Notes: a model not told the origin generated them from the sequence alone. A stretch of 64,000 nt of DNA from Chthoniobacteraceae bacterium (GCA_947479475.1 CANJZW010000005.1:26468-90467); one strand, 5' to 3'. Counted from the stretch's first letter, positions 8,762 through 19,445 are shown. Program-made: numbers and translations.

Positions 8762-11482
8762 ATGATCCACCCCTGTTTTCGTATTTTAAAAATCGCCTCG
8801 TTCCTGGCTGCTGGCGCCCTGATTGCGTTGCCCAGCCGCGCTCAGGAGCCCGCCGCCGTAATTCCAGCCAAGCATCAAGCCTTGCTGAAGGAACACTGCA
8901 TCTCCTGTCATGGCGCCGAAAAACAAAAGGGAAAATTTCGTGTCGATGAGCTTCCCTTTACGATCGCGGACAACCTCAATGCCGAGCGCTGGCAGAAGGT
9001 GCTCAATGCGCTGAATTCTGGCGAAATGCCCCCGGAAGAGGAGAAGCAGTTACCGGGCGGGGCTAAGGCAGATTTTCTCGACGATCTCTCAAAGGTCATG
9101 GTCGAGGCCCGAAGGAACCTAGGCGACACAAAAGGCGTCATTGCGATGCGGCGGCTCAACCAGCGCGAGTATGGCAACACGCTTCGGGACTTGTTGGGTG
9201 TGACGATGGACGTCAGAGAATTGCCGAACGACAAAAACTCCTCCGGATTCGACACGGCAGGCAGCAGTCTTTTCATGTCTGGCGACCAGTTCGAACAATA
9301 CTTGGAACTGGGACGGGAGTCCGTGAATGAGGCTTTCGAGCGGAACGATCGTGGAGCACTGGTCAAAAAGGAACGCTTTGAAGCGGAAAAAGGACTGCTA
9401 GAGCGGGTCAGTAAATCATTGAAAAAGCGCATCGAATCCCGTGTCGCTTACAACAAATGGACGCGGGCGGTGGATAAGGCGGCAGCGCTCCCCGAAAATA
9501 AGACAGCAACGGCCGATCTGCGTAAGGCGGGGCAGGGGAAGTCCGCGCACCTTTTTTATCATTCATGGGCGGAGATCAGCGGTGCCCCTTCCCCCGTGGA
9601 TTATGGATTTATCGATGCGCAGGATGCCAGCTTTGCGGCTTCGGACGGCACATGGAACCGCAATGTACCGTACCAGTCTTGGTTTCTATCCCAGGCCGAG
9701 AACCAGACGGGCGCCTGGCTTACTGTGGGTGACAATCAGGTAAACTCATACTTCAACTTTAATGTCCACGGTTGGCCAGCAGGGGATTATGTCGTGCGCG
9801 TGCGTGCGGCGGCTTCGGAGAAAGTATTGCCGGAACGCAGGTTCATTGAGTTTGGAATGGGCGGGGGTAATCCATTTAGTCACGAGAGCACTCGAATGGT
9901 GGCGGGTACGCTTGCCGAGCCACAGATTATCGAGTTTCCAGTCACGTTGACGGCTAAGGGGCAGCGGACGTTTTTCGTGAGGGAACGCGGCACTCATGAC
10001 GATGACAATCAGCCAAACCTCAAACAAAACGTTGGCATTCAGGAGAACGGGGTGGGTCTTGACTTCGCGATATGGATCGACTGGGCGGAAGTTGAACGTC
10101 TGCCGGCGAAACTCCCCGCGCCGGGGATGCGGGCGCTTGCTGCGGTGGTGGGTGATGTGCGGAGCAACATCCCGCCCGGGGAACTGCACAAGGCTTTGGA
10201 AGACTTTTGTTTGGAGGCGTTTCGTGGGCAGAAGGCTTCGCCCGGCTTTCTGAAGCGCCTTGTGGAAGTCTATGCCGATCGCCGAGGCCACGGTGAAAAT
10301 CATCGCGTGGCACTGACTGAAACGCTTGCGCTAGTGCTTTCCTCACCTCGCTTCCTCTATCTGGTTGAACCGTCCGGGGCTGTGGCAAACGACGGTGGTT
10401 CTGTAAGCGATCCAAGGACGGCATCCAAGAGGCAGAGTGGTGGCGCTTGCAATCTTAGCGCTCTCGAACTGGCTTCGCGGCTTTCGTATTTCCTCTGGAG
10501 CGCGCCCCCCGACGAGGCTCTGCGCGAACTTGGGGCGAGCGGTGCCCTGTTGAAACCGGAAATTCTATCGGCCCAAACAACTCGTTTGCTTGATGATCCG
10601 CGATCCACAGGCTTTCTGCGTCCTTTCCTTCATCAATGGCTGCGGATGGACCGACTCGATTTCTTCCGGTTCAACAACGTCCTGTATCCAGATTTCGATA
10701 TGAGTACGAAAGAGGCCGCAAGAATGGAGGTCTATGAAACCTTCGCCTATGTTTTGCGGGAAAACCGGAGTCTGCGGGAACTCCTGAAGTCAGACTATGC
10801 GGTGGTGAACGGACTTCTGGCTCAGTATTACAAGCTCGTTGGAGTGAGTGGCGATCAGTTTCAGGTTGTGAAGTTGGCGGTGGATTCTCCCCGGGGAGGG
10901 TTGCTCGGCATGGCGGCGATCCATGGCATGGGCAGCAATGGCGAGCACTCCAGCCCCATTGAGCGCGGCGCCTGGGTCCTGCGTAAGCTGCTCAACGATC
11001 CTCCTCCGCCTGCGCCTGCAAATGTGCCGCAGTTGAGCCGCCTCGAGGGCAAGCTTTTGACCACCCGCGAGCGACTGCTTGCACATCAGGAGCAACCGCA
11101 GTGCGCCAGTTGCCACCGCAAGATTGATCCAATCGGTTTCGGTCTGGAAAACTTTGACGCAGTCGGCCAATGGCGCGACGAAGACTCTTATGAGCGCTCC
11201 GGAGTGGGTCGGAAAAAGTGGCCGGTGGAACCTGCCGGGGCTTTTCACAAGGGCCCTGCATTTGGCAGTTATTTTGAGTTGCGGGATCTCATTCATGCCA
11301 GGGCGGATGGTTTTTCGCGGGGGTTTAGCCTCGCGCTCATGCAATACGCACTCGGACGTTCCATTGCTTTTCGGGATGAGACACTTGTCGGCAAGATGTT
11401 ATCCGAGGCAAAATCCCAAGACTTTGCCTTGCGCTCCTTTATTCACACCCTTGTTCTGAGTGAAGAGTTCCGTTCTAAATAG
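8762..11482 (+). CDS. DUF1592/DUF1588/DUF1585/DUF1587-type cytochrome c protein
   Basis: A 906-residue exported protein with a signal peptide (about 1-27, ending LPSRAQ). A planctomycete-type cytochrome c segment carries C-x2-CH in [15 protein letters not shown]. The chain then follows the usual order for this family: DUF1587 ([19 protein letters not shown]), a jelly-roll-like middle part, DUF1595 near 460, DUF1592 ([21 protein letters not shown]), DUF1588 with a second heme-like motif ([19 protein letters not shown]) and DUF1585 at the end (LMQYALGR). Two heme sites suggest electron transfer coupled to an unknown periplasmic reaction. The Tat-signal DUF1552 gene follows after 24 bases, the standard partner. 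The family is firm; the substrate is unknown. Confidence 0.9.
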   Translation: MIHPCFRILKIASFLAAGALIALPSRAQEPAAVIPAKHQALLKEHCISCHGAEKQKGKFRVDELPFTIADNLNAERWQKVLNALNSGEMPPEEEKQLPGGAKADFLDDLSKVMVEARRNLGDTKGVIAMRRLNQREYGNTLRDLLGVTMDVRELPNDKNSSGFDTAGSSLFMSGDQFEQYLELGRESVNEAFERNDRGALVKKERFEAEKGLLERVSKSLKKRIESRVAYNKWTRAVDKAAALPENKTATADLRKAGQGKSAHLFYHSWAEISGAPSPVDYGFIDAQDASFAASDGTWNRNVPYQSWFLSQAENQTGAWLTVGDNQVNSYFNFNVHGWPAGDYVVRVRAAASEKVLPERRFIEFGMGGGNPFSHESTRMVAGTLAEPQIIEFPVTLTAKGQRTFFVRERGTHDDDNQPNLKQNVGIQENGVGLDFAIWIDWAEVERLPAKLPAPGMRALAAVVGDVRSNIPPGELHKALEDFCLEAFRGQKASPGFLKRLVEVYADRRGHGENHRVALTETLALVLSSPRFLYLVEPSGAVANDGGSVSDPRTASKRQSGGACNLSALELASRLSYFLWSAPPDEALRELGASGALLKPEILSAQTTRLLDDPRSTGFLRPFLHQWLRMDRLDFFRFNNVLYPDFDMSTKEAARMEVYETFAYVLRENRSLRELLKSDYAVVNGLLAQYYKLVGVSGDQFQVVKLAVDSPRGGLLGMAAIHGMGSNGEHSSPIERGAWVLRKLLNDPPPPAPANVPQLSRLEGKLLTTRERLLAHQEQPQCASCHRKIDPIGFGLENFDAVGQWRDEDSYERSGVGRKKWPVEPAGAFHKGPAFGSYFELRDLIHARADGFSRGFSLALMQYALGRSIAFRDETLVGKMLSEAKSQDFALRSFIHTLVLSEEFRSK

Positions 11483-11506
11483 CCAACGCCTGTCCAATTC
11501 AACCCC

Positions 11507-12787
11507 ATGATCAAACGCCGCCATTTTCTTCGTTCCAGCGCGGCCACGCTGGCGCTGCCTTTTCTTGAGTCCGTTGGCTTCCGCAAATTTGCGACGGCGG
11601 CGGCGCCCGCCACCCCTGCCAAGCGCATGATCTTCATCGCTATGGGCTATGGAGTGACCCAGGAGACTTGGTTCCCTGACCGCCAGCAAACCGGCCGCGG
11701 TTTCGTACTGCCTCCCGGGTTGGCGCCGCTGGCGCGTCACAAAGAGGATGTCACCATTGTGCAGGGTCTTTCCAACCGATATTCCGAGGATGCACACGCC
11801 GGGAGCACCTTCTGGCTCAGCGGGGCGAATCCCCATGAAGGCGGAGCGGTGTTCCACAATGGAATCTCTGCCGACCAGGTAGCTGCTGCGGCGTTTGGCA
11901 AGGAAACCCGGTTTGCATCTCTGCAGCTCAATGGGAGCGACAAGGATCTTTCGGGTCCCGGACACGGCCAGGGTTTGTCGCTGGCCTGGGACAACCGGGG
12001 CAAACCCATTGGTGGACAGAACTCGCCGCTCGCTGCATTCAACCGGCTTTTCTCCGCTGAAAATATTTCAGTCGAGAATTTGCGGCTCCGTTTGGCGCAA
12101 AAACGCAGCCTGTTGGATACCGTTTTGGAAGAGGCCAGAGACTTGCAGGGCCGCCTCGCAAAAAACGATCTAGACAAGCTTGATGAATATTTCCAAGGCA
12201 TCCGCGAGATTGAAGTGCGGCTTTCAAAGGATGAACAATGGCAGTCCGTACCCAAGCCAAAGTCACCACTGCAGGCGCCTCCGGAGGGACCGTTAGGCCG
12301 CGAGGAAATCCGTCTCATGTACGACCTCATGGCGGCCGCTCTGCAAACCGACAGCACCCGTGTCATCACCTACCGGCTTCCCATCGCGAACTTGCTCACA
12401 AGCCTTGGGGTCAAGGTGGCGGCCCACGACATGAGTCACTACAATCCTGGAGAACGCATGGAAGCTTCGCAGAGGCGCGATGTCGCCAACAGCGAACTGC
12501 TTGCTGGATTACTCGATAAACTGAAGGGTGTGCCTGAAGCCAACGGGAGTCGTTTGTTTGACCACACCACCGTCGTTTTTGGCAGCAACATCAGCAACGT
12601 CCACAATCTTACCAACTGCCCCACCCTCATCACCGGCGGCGGCGCCTCCGTCAAACTCGGGCATCATATCGTCGTTTCCAAGGACACGCCCCTCTGCAAT
12701 GTCTGGCTCACTTTGCTTCGAGGCTCCGGCCTCGAACTCGAGCGCCATGGCGACAGCTCCGGTGTCGTCAAAGAATTGATCGCGTGA
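11507..12787 (+). CDS. DUF1552 family protein with Tat-like signal
   Basis: A 426-residue protein starting MIKRRHFLRSSAATLALPF, a twin-arginine-like signal with RRHFL at residues 4-8. The body matches DUF1552, a relative of DUF1501 found next to DUF1592-type genes: YGVTQETWFPD, HKEDVTIVQGLSN, EDAHAGSTFWLSGANP and a C-terminal FGSNISNVHNLTNCPTLITGGG. It probably acts outside the cytoplasm together with the preceding cytochrome protein, from which it is separated by 24 bases. Whether it is a hydrolase, as the distant relation to the phosphatase superfamily suggests, is unproven. The ATG at 11507 directly precedes the RR motif. Confidence 0.88.
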   Translation: MIKRRHFLRSSAATLALPFLESVGFRKFATAAAPATPAKRMIFIAMGYGVTQETWFPDRQQTGRGFVLPPGLAPLARHKEDVTIVQGLSNRYSEDAHAGSTFWLSGANPHEGGAVFHNGISADQVAAAAFGKETRFASLQLNGSDKDLSGPGHGQGLSLAWDNRGKPIGGQNSPLAAFNRLFSAENISVENLRLRLAQKRSLLDTVLEEARDLQGRLAKNDLDKLDEYFQGIREIEVRLSKDEQWQSVPKPKSPLQAPPEGPLGREEIRLMYDLMAAALQTDSTRVITYRLPIANLLTSLGVKVAAHDMSHYNPGERMEASQRRDVANSELLAGLLDKLKGVPEANGSRLFDHTTVVFGSNISNVHNLTNCPTLITGGGASVKLGHHIVVSKDTPLCNVWLTLLRGSGLELERHGDSSGVVKELIA

Positions 12788-12960
12788 GATCCCAGGGGTT
12801 CTCTCCATTTAGATCAAAATTGATCGTCTCCAGTTAAATTGCGTCCGGATAGTGCCCTTACTGGGTTGTCAGCCAATCCACGGGTCGGGATCTGAGCACA
12901 AGTGCAGCCGCATGGACAGCCGGGAGGCCGATGCGAGAAGCCGCTGGCTCAGCCCGCGCC

Positions 12961-14040
12961 TTATTTTCGGAGCAGCGGGTAGACCACCACTCCCGCCTCT
13001 AGAACCAGAATCACGATGACCACCAATTCCAAGAGCAGTAACCAGCGGTTGAACTGGTCGTGTTTGAGTACTTGATACAAGTCATCCAGTGTTTTGAGTT
13101 TGTCGTCCACCACGCGTTGCCAGTCCGAGAGGTGGAAACGTGCGGAGACGGCGTCATAGACACGCGCCAGATGCCAGTCTCCCAGAAACTTGCCGGCGTG
13201 CGTGAGCTCGTCTGAAAGGCGCGAGAGGTCAACGCGCAGTTCGCCCAGGCGGCGCATCAAGTGCCGGTTGTAGTGTCCCCGGCGTCCGAGGTCCGCGTAA
13301 GCGCGCTCCATGGCGGTATCCAGAAGCCGGTCGTAAGCCTCCATTTCGCAGAGCTGCAGGTTGGCGAGCTCCAGCACGTGGATCACCTCCATCGCGGGGC
13401 CGCGTTTGTCGAGCAACAGCGCGGCATCCCAGTCCACTACGAGCAGGTCGTCTTTGTAATAACCGAGGCGTTTGGAGAGAATTTCGGCGACCTTTTCTTC
13501 CGCGAGCCGGGTTGGATCGAGTTCCTGGGTGAGTAGCGCTGCCACTTCCCGGCGGTTCTCGGCCATCCACGCGGCGGCCTCAAAACCGTCTGGCGGCTCC
13601 AGGCGAAAAACAGTGTAAGCTTCGGCGTCCTCGGTGATCGGCGTGGGTTGGATGAGATGGTCCTTGAGGTCCGCTACCACCATTTGGACTAAATGCCGCA
13701 TGGCGGAGACGGCCGCCAACGGGGGCGGCTCGTGCCAGGCGACGAGGTCCTCGAGGCGCTCCACCTGCACGGGCGCGGTGAATGCAAGCGAGAGGCCTCC
13801 GACGGGCAGGATTTTGAGGGTGCGTTCCAAGTTGGCGCTGCCTCCGCCGGGCAGGACGCTTTCCACTGAGGGGAGGTGGACGATTTGAGGGCGGTGGAAA
13901 AACGACTGGCGCGGCACCCTGTGGTCCGAAGCCTGCAGCCACGGTTCCACCCGCCTTCCGAGAACCGATTGGAGGGGTTCGCGCCGCATATCGTGAGCGA
14001 TATCAAACGCATAGAGCCAGGTGACGTGCCCTTTGAACAT
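12961..14040 (-). CDS. RMD1/DUF155-like protein with C-terminal membrane anchor
   Basis: A 359-residue protein. The N-terminal part begins KGHVTWLYAFDIAHDMR. The C-terminal third has a predicted coiled coil (RRLGELRVDLSRLSDELTHA), the segment WQRVVDDKLKTLDDLYQVLK, and a single strongly hydrophobic helix at about 335-354 before a short charged tail. This C-terminal pattern resembles the RMD1/SIF2 (DUF155) family, where a coiled stretch leads into a terminal transmembrane helix; the eukaryotic members are mitochondrial membrane proteins. Here it would be an inner-membrane protein with a cytoplasmic body. It follows the DUF255 gene by 18 bases on the same strand, so the two are likely co-transcribed. 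The family call is by pattern and deserves a profile search. Confidence 0.6.
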   Translation of the reverse strand: MFKGHVTWLYAFDIAHDMRREPLQSVLGRRVEPWLQASDHRVPRQSFFHRPQIVHLPSVESVLPGGGSANLERTLKILPVGGLSLAFTAPVQVERLEDLVAWHEPPPLAAVSAMRHLVQMVVADLKDHLIQPTPITEDAEAYTVFRLEPPDGFEAAAWMAENRREVAALLTQELDPTRLAEEKVAEILSKRLGYYKDDLLVVDWDAALLLDKRGPAMEVIHVLELANLQLCEMEAYDRLLDTAMERAYADLGRRGHYNRHLMRRLGELRVDLSRLSDELTHAGKFLGDWHLARVYDAVSARFHLSDWQRVVDDKLKTLDDLYQVLKHDQFNRWLLLLELVVIVILVLEAGVVVYPLLRK

Positions 14041-14058
14041 TGAAGGAAAGGGTGGGGG

Positions 14059-16278
14059 CTACTTTTCCAAAAGTTTGGCCAACGCCTCCGGATCGGAGAC
14101 GGGCGCCTGACACGTAAAGTTCTTGCAGACGTAGGCGCTGGCCTTCCCGTTAAGGGCCGGCATTTGAGCGGCAAGGACAAGCCGTTCCCCCAGCCCGACG
14201 GCCGCACCCGCACTTCCCGCATGCAGCAGGATTGCCTGAGGCAGGTATTTGCGGCGTACGATGGAGAGCAATGCCTGAGTGTCAGGAGACTGCAGGTCGC
14301 CGGCGATGACGATTTGGGTCCACGGAGTTTGAAGGCCTCCGAGACTGTGCAGCATCTGGGGAAGCGCCGCAGGAGCGCGCTCGAGGACGTTCCCAAAAGC
14401 CGCCGCCGTCTGTTGGGCCCGGGCCGCGAGTTCCTCCTGTCCGGTGAATTCGCTCAGGCGTTTGAGGTTGCGGACGCTTACCGAGCTGGCGGCGGGCTCG
14501 GCGCCGTCGTGGTCTTCTTTGATGCGAAGAAGCAGGGAAGGGTCGCCTTCAGCGCTGCTGAAGTAGCCGCCGTGTTCCTTGTCCCAGAAAAGGCGGTCCT
14601 GAGTGGTCTGCAATTCGAGGGCCCATTGGAGCCACGCGGGGTCGAAGTCCGCCTCGTACAGATCCAGTAGTCCCTGGATCAGGCAGGCGTAGTCTTCAGC
14701 AAAGCCGGGGACGGCGCCGGCCTCGATGCGGTAGGCGCGCCGCAGCCTTCCCTCCTTCCAAAGGCTGCTTTTGAGAAACAAAGCCGCATGACGCGCCGTT
14801 TTTAAATAACGTTCCTCGCCCAGAAACGAGCCTCCCCGTGCGAATGCGGAGATCATCAGGCCGTTCCATGCGGTTAAGATTTTATCGTCCCTGTGGGGAT
14901 GCGGCCGTTCGGCTCGGTGCGAAAGGAGTTTGGCCCGGCACTGGTTCAGGAGCGTTTCGGTGGCGGTTTCATCGAGGCCCGAAAGTTGGGCGGCCTCGGT
15001 TGCTGAGAGCTTTCGGATGAGCGTATTTTTGCCTTTCAACTCCCCGTGGGGATCGCTGCCGCGCGGCGAATTTCCCTCCTCCAGAACGCCGTAAACAGCG
15101 TTGAAAAGGGAGGCGTCTCCGGCGAGGAGAGCGTTGATTTCGGGTTTGGTCCATACAAAAAAAGCGCCTTCACCATGCTCGGGTTTGCCGTGTGCGAAGA
15201 GGGAGTCGGCGTCTTCTGCGGAGTGGAACCCGCCGGAGGGGTCTGTCATTTCACGGGCCACGTAGTCCAGTGTGGAGCGGACGGTGTTTGCGCAGAGGGT
15301 GTTTCCGGTGAGTTGCGCCGCTTCCAGGTAGGCGCACACAAGCTGGGCCTGGTCGTACAGCATCTTTTCGTAATGCGGTACGTGCCAGAGGCGGTCCACG
15401 GAGTAGCGGTGGAAGCCGCCGCCCAGTTGGTCGTGGACGCCGCCTAGGGCCATGCGCTGGAGGGTGTGCAACACCATGCCGGCGGCGACCTTTCCATCGC
15501 CTGAATCCGCTCCGGCGCTGTGGGCGTATTGGAGGAGGAAAAACAGGGCGGAGGGGCGCGGGAACTTGGGCGCGATGCTGAACCCACCCGCCTGGTCGTC
15601 GTATTGTTTGAGGAGGGTCTGGAAGCCCGCCTCGAGGGGGGCGGAGGAAAGGGGGCCGGAGCCTGGAGTGGGGCGGGTGCTTTCCGAAAGCGAGGCGAGG
15701 GAGGTGGCGGCGGTTTCCACGATTCGCTCTCGGTCCTTGGCCCAGGCCTCGGCGATGCGCGAGAGTAGGGCGGGGAAGCCCGGGCGGTTGAAGCGGTCGG
15801 CGGGCGGAAAGTAGGTGCCGCCGTAGAAGGGGTGGAGGTCGGGGGTGAGCCAGACGCTCATGGGCCAACCGCCGGAGCCGGTGGTGGCCTGGACAAAACT
15901 CATGTACAGACGGTCCACATCCGGCCGTTCTTCGCGGTCGACCTTGATGCAGACGAAATTTTGGTTCAGGAGGGCCGCTGTTGCTTCGTTTTCGAAGGAT
16001 TCGTGCGCCATCACATGACACCAGTGGCAGGTCGAATAACCGATCGATAGAAAGATGGGTTTGTTCTCCTTCTTCGCTTTTTCAAAGGCAGCCACCCCCC
16101 AAGGCATCCATTTTACGGGGTTTTTGGCGTGCTGAAGCAAATAAGGTGATTTTTCTAGTGCTAGAAGGTTGCCGTTCAGTTGAGGTTTCACGATAGGTTC
16201 AGCGCAATGAGATATGGAATGTCCCGCAGAGAGGAAAACCACGGTATTCATGAATAATAACCACGTAGCAGCACGCAT
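14059..16278 (-). CDS. DUF255 thioredoxin-fold protein (YyaL/SPATA20-like)
   Basis: A 739-residue protein. Residues about 37-200 form the DUF255 thioredoxin-like domain with [21 protein letters not shown] and the C84-H-W-C87 redox motif in [15 protein letters not shown]. The remainder is the (alpha/alpha)6 barrel typical of the family, with KMLYDQAQL and [12 protein letters not shown] segments. A signal-like N-terminus ([21 protein letters not shown]) suggests export, which differs from many cytoplasmic homologues. The role of the family is unclear; both redox and sugar-isomerase-like activities have been suggested from its folds. The ATG at 16278 shares a CATG tetranucleotide with a possible start of the divergent amidase. 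The RMD1-like gene follows 18 bases downstream. Confidence 0.87.
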   Translation of the reverse strand: MRAATWLLFMNTVVFLSAGHSISHCAEPIVKPQLNGNLLALEKSPYLLQHAKNPVKWMPWGVAAFEKAKKENKPIFLSIGYSTCHWCHVMAHESFENEATAALLNQNFVCIKVDREERPDVDRLYMSFVQATTGSGGWPMSVWLTPDLHPFYGGTYFPPADRFNRPGFPALLSRIAEAWAKDRERIVETAATSLASLSESTRPTPGSGPLSSAPLEAGFQTLLKQYDDQAGGFSIAPKFPRPSALFFLLQYAHSAGADSGDGKVAAGMVLHTLQRMALGGVHDQLGGGFHRYSVDRLWHVPHYEKMLYDQAQLVCAYLEAAQLTGNTLCANTVRSTLDYVAREMTDPSGGFHSAEDADSLFAHGKPEHGEGAFFVWTKPEINALLAGDASLFNAVYGVLEEGNSPRGSDPHGELKGKNTLIRKLSATEAAQLSGLDETATETLLNQCRAKLLSHRAERPHPHRDDKILTAWNGLMISAFARGGSFLGEERYLKTARHAALFLKSSLWKEGRLRRAYRIEAGAVPGFAEDYACLIQGLLDLYEADFDPAWLQWALELQTTQDRLFWDKEHGGYFSSAEGDPSLLLRIKEDHDGAEPAASSVSVRNLKRLSEFTGQEELAARAQQTAAAFGNVLERAPAALPQMLHSLGGLQTPWTQIVIAGDLQSPDTQALLSIVRRKYLPQAILLHAGSAGAAVGLGERLVLAAQMPALNGKASAYVCKNFTCQAPVSDPEALAKLLEK

Positions 16279-17008
16279 GGATGAAAATGCTACGCGCTCC
16301 CTGCCGCCAGTACACCTGCATTCGCCTCAAAATCGGGTGAAAAAACGCACGCACCCCCTCGTGCTTTGGAGCCTTCTGGCCGCCGTCGCCTTCCTGCTGG
16401 GCGCCTGTGCCGAGATCGACACTCATCGCGGGGTGCGCAACACCAGCCGCACATTTAATACCGTCGTCCTCGATGCCGGACACGGGGCTCACGATTCGGG
16501 GGCGCGCACCCGTAAGGGCACGCTTGAAAAAGACCTCGCCCTCGACGTCGCCTTGCGCGTCGCTCCCAAGCTCCGGGCCGCGGGCTTCAACACCATCCTT
16601 ACGCGCAAGCGTGATGTATTCGTCACCTTGGACGACCGGGTTCGTATTTCCGACCGCTACGAAAACGCGGTCTTTGTGAGCGTTCATTTTAACGATGCAG
16701 GGCGCAAACAGGTCTCTGGCGTGGAGAGCTACTATTTTTCTCCGGAGTCCAAGCGAATGGCGGAGCGGATGGTGCGCGTGTTGTCCGCCACCACGGGTGC
16801 GGAGAACCGGAACGCGCGCATTGCCCGGTTTCGCGTGCTGCGAACCGCCCAGAACCCGGCGGTCTTGATGGAGTGCGGTTACATCACGACGACGCGCGAG
16901 GCCGCCCTCATTGTGCAGCCCGCCTATCGGGAAAAAATTGCGGAGGGTTTGGCCCGAGGCATTATTGAGCAGCGCGGCGGCCCTCTTTTGAGTGAATCCA
17001 AACTTTAG
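16277..17008 (+). CDS. N-acetylmuramoyl-L-alanine amidase (Amidase_3), lipoprotein
   Basis: 243 residues from the ATG at 16277. A hydrophobic stretch ends in LLGAC, a lipoprotein box, so the enzyme is probably lipid-anchored. The zinc amidase fold is seen in [14 protein letters not shown] (first His), [12 protein letters not shown] (zinc Glu), FVSVHFND (second His) and AVLMECGYI (catalytic Glu). It cleaves the bond between MurNAc and L-Ala in peptidoglycan, in the periplasm. The start is uncertain: upstream ATGs at 16214 and 16250 overlap the divergent gene, while a GTG at 16337 would give the neatest signal ([11 protein letters not shown]...). The radical SAM gene begins 12 bases after its stop. 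Confidence 0.85.
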   Translation: MDENATRSLPPVHLHSPQNRVKKRTHPLVLWSLLAAVAFLLGACAEIDTHRGVRNTSRTFNTVVLDAGHGAHDSGARTRKGTLEKDLALDVALRVAPKLRAAGFNTILTRKRDVFVTLDDRVRISDRYENAVFVSVHFNDAGRKQVSGVESYYFSPESKRMAERMVRVLSATTGAENRNARIARFRVLRTAQNPAVLMECGYITTTREAALIVQPAYREKIAEGLARGIIEQRGGPLLSESKL

Positions 17009-17020
17009 CGGGCTCCTCCC

Positions 17021-18631
17021 ATGCCCGACTCCACCGCAGATTTTATGGCTGACCCGAGCGCTGGGCCTGTGGCAGGCGCCGGATCTGATACGCTAAATGA
17101 GACGGGGACGGTGACGGACATCCTGCTCGCCACCATCAATGCGCGGTACATTCACGCGGCGGTGGGGTTGCGTTATCTGCTGGCCAACCTGGGTGAAATG
17201 CGGTCGCGGGCGAGGATTTTGGAGTTTGAAATCAAGCAGCGCCCCCTGGAGATCGCATCCGAACTGCTCGCGCTTCAACCCAAGATCATCGGCCTCGGCG
17301 TTTACATTTGGAACACCGCCCTTACGGCGGAGGTGGTTGCGATCATCAAGCGGGTCAGCCCCGGAACGGTGGTCATTCTTGGCGGGCCCGAAGTCAGCCA
17401 CGAACTTGACGGTCAGCCGCTTTGCGAGTGGGCCGACCACATCATCACCGGCGAGGCGGACCTCAAGTTTGCAGAAGTCTGCCGGGGCATCCTGAACGGG
17501 GATCGCGTCTGGCCGAAAGTGATCGTCGCCGAATTGCCCTCGATGGAGCAGGTGCAATTGCCCTACGAGCTCTACACAAGCGAGGATCTCGCCCACCGCG
17601 TGCTCTACGTGGAGGCCTCGCGCGGCTGCCCATTCACCTGCGAGTTTTGTTTGTCGTCGCTGGATGTGCCGGTGCGCGCCTTCGACCTCAACCGCTTTCT
17701 CTCCGCACTGGAGGATTTGCTTTCCCGGGGCGCCCGCGTCTTCAAGTTTGTAGACCGCACCTTCAACCTGAACATCAATACCAGCCGCGCCATTCTCCAG
17801 TTTTTTCTGGATCGCTGGCAGGACGGAATGTTTGTCCATTTCGAGATGGTGCCAGACCGGATGCCGGAGGCGTTGCTGGAACTGCTGGGGCGTTTCCCAA
17901 AAGGGGCGGTGCAATTGGAAGTCGGCATCCAGACCTTTGACGAGGCGACGGCCAAAAATATCAGCCGCAGGCAGAACTACGCTAAACTGGAGAGCAACCT
18001 CCTCCACCTGCGCGCGCACACGGGCGTACACGTTCATGCGGACCTCATTGTGGGCCTGCCAGGGGAAAGTTTGGAGAGCTTTGGGAAGGGGTTTGACCGC
18101 CTTGTGGCCATGGCTCCCCAGGAGATTCAGGTGGGCATCCTCAAGCGACTGCGCGGTACTCCCATCGTGCGCCACGACCGGGAGTGGGAGATGGTTTACA
18201 GTCCTCACCCGCCTTACGAGATCCTGCAGAACAAACAGCTCAGTTTTGAAACCCTCCAGAGGCTCCGGCGGTTCGCGCGCTTTTGGGATCTGTTTTCAAA
18301 CAGCGGCCGTTTTACCGAGACCCTTCCCCTTCTCTGGCAGGGGAGCGGCTCTCCGTTCGAAAGTTTTCTGGCCTTCAGCGACTGGCTTGGAGCCCGCCTC
18401 GGTCGCAATCATTCCATTGCACTCGTGTCTTTGGCGGAGCATTTGCACCACTATTTAAGTGTGGACCTCGGACTCGTCCACGTGGCCGACACCCTCCGGG
18501 CCGACTGGTTTCGAGGAGGGATCAAGCGGGAACGGTTGCCGTTTTTGGAGGAAGCCGCCCTCGAATTGCCGAAGGCGGGCGGCGTCCATCAGCGGGTGGC
18601 CAAGCGCCAGCAGCGGCATCTTGGAGGTTAG
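17021..18631 (+). CDS. B12-binding radical SAM protein (DUF4080-type)
   Basis: A 536-residue cytoplasmic enzyme. Residues about 32-165 form a cobalamin-binding-like Rossmann domain (ILLATINARYIHAAVGLRYL ... VVILGGPEVSHE). The radical SAM cluster motif is C203-x3-C207-x2-C210 in ASRGCPFTCEFC, which would bind a 4Fe-4S cluster and SAM. A DVHADLIVGLPGE-like segment (HVHADLIVGLPGESLESF) follows in the barrel, and the C-terminal 150 residues match the DUF4080 tail seen in similar proteins. The modified substrate is unknown. The gene lies 12 bases after the amidase stop, and the short gap contains CTCC rather than a GGAG-type ribosome site, so its translation may depend on coupling. The first ATG is used, giving a non-conserved tail of about 30 residues. 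Confidence 0.86.
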   Translation: MPDSTADFMADPSAGPVAGAGSDTLNETGTVTDILLATINARYIHAAVGLRYLLANLGEMRSRARILEFEIKQRPLEIASELLALQPKIIGLGVYIWNTALTAEVVAIIKRVSPGTVVILGGPEVSHELDGQPLCEWADHIITGEADLKFAEVCRGILNGDRVWPKVIVAELPSMEQVQLPYELYTSEDLAHRVLYVEASRGCPFTCEFCLSSLDVPVRAFDLNRFLSALEDLLSRGARVFKFVDRTFNLNINTSRAILQFFLDRWQDGMFVHFEMVPDRMPEALLELLGRFPKGAVQLEVGIQTFDEATAKNISRRQNYAKLESNLLHLRAHTGVHVHADLIVGLPGESLESFGKGFDRLVAMAPQEIQVGILKRLRGTPIVRHDREWEMVYSPHPPYEILQNKQLSFETLQRLRRFARFWDLFSNSGRFTETLPLLWQGSGSPFESFLAFSDWLGARLGRNHSIALVSLAEHLHHYLSVDLGLVHVADTLRADWFRGGIKRERLPFLEEAALELPKAGGVHQRVAKRQQRHLGG

Positions 18632-19445
18632 TGGGTAGACGGGTAAAGTGTCGGAGCACCTCCGGGCGTCAACGGCGCGAATGACGCCATCGCAGGGAAG
18701 CGCCCTGGGTGAAAGAGGGCGTTGATTAAGGCCTTCGAGCGCGCTGCCAGGGCGACGATGCATCCACTCCGCTCGGCACGGCCTCAGCCGATGGGGTGCT
18801 TATTGACCAAATCGAGACCGAGCAAGTCATGGAATTCGGTCCTGAATTGGTCGCGCTAGAAGCCTGGGAGAAACTCGGCCTGACTCCCATACTTGCGGAT
18901 CTCTATTCAACGTCAGCTCCATCGCTACTGCGAAGTTGATCGTTGCCAACCGCTTAATCGAGCCTTTGAGCGAGTGGGCACTCATCGATTGGTCGCACCG
19001 AACGGCGTTGCCCGAGATGCTCGGCCTTCGGATTACTAAAACCGCCAAGGATCGACTCTACCGCACCAGTGACGAGCTGCTCGCCCACCGCATCGTCATT
19101 GAAGAAAAACTGCGTAATCGGGAGGCGGATTTGTTCTCACTGAGCCGCTAGGTGATCCTCTATGATGTCACTAATTTGCACTTTGATGCGGGGACCGCAA
19201 CCATTCCGGGAGGAGCAAAAAGTAGATGCAAGCCTGTGAGATCTTAATGCAGATTAATAAGCATGCGAGGGAGTCTTGGGTGCCTGCGAATCCAGCCAGG
19301 TGGTCCCCCGATTGCCTTCCGGCTGCGCGATACGGCACCAGTCTTCCGAGGGCGAGTCGCCGAGGCGTTCACCAGACAGTGGGGGGGGCTGCGCCCTATG
19401 CATTTGGAGGGTGCTGTTTTAGTAGGGTTGTGCCAGAATTCGTGA
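18632..19445. other. Gene-poor region with transposase debris
   Basis: This 814-base stretch lies between the radical SAM gene and a cytochrome lipoprotein gene. Its centre (about 18781-19231) is a decayed transposase. The left flank (18632-18780) and right flank (19232-19445) show no convincing genes, terminal inverted repeats or target duplications that I could recognise. Confidence 0.55.
18781..19231 (+). pseudogene. Decayed IS1634/IS4-type transposase fragment
   Basis: Three pieces of one transposase can be read. Frame one (about 18781-18898) gives IETEQVMEFGPELVALEAWE and KLGLTPILADL. After a frameshift near 18898-18905 the chain continues as AKLIVANRLIEPLSEW, ALIDWSHRTALPEMLG and KDRLYRTSDELLAHR, up to a TAG at 19149-19151 where a Ser codon would be expected. 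Past the stop it resumes with VILYDVTNLHFDAGT, which contains the first Asp of the DDE triad. This matches N-terminal and early catalytic parts of IS1634-like transposases. The rest, including the other acidic residues, is missing, and no terminal repeats are visible. It is therefore an inactive remnant of a former insertion. Confidence 0.75.
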
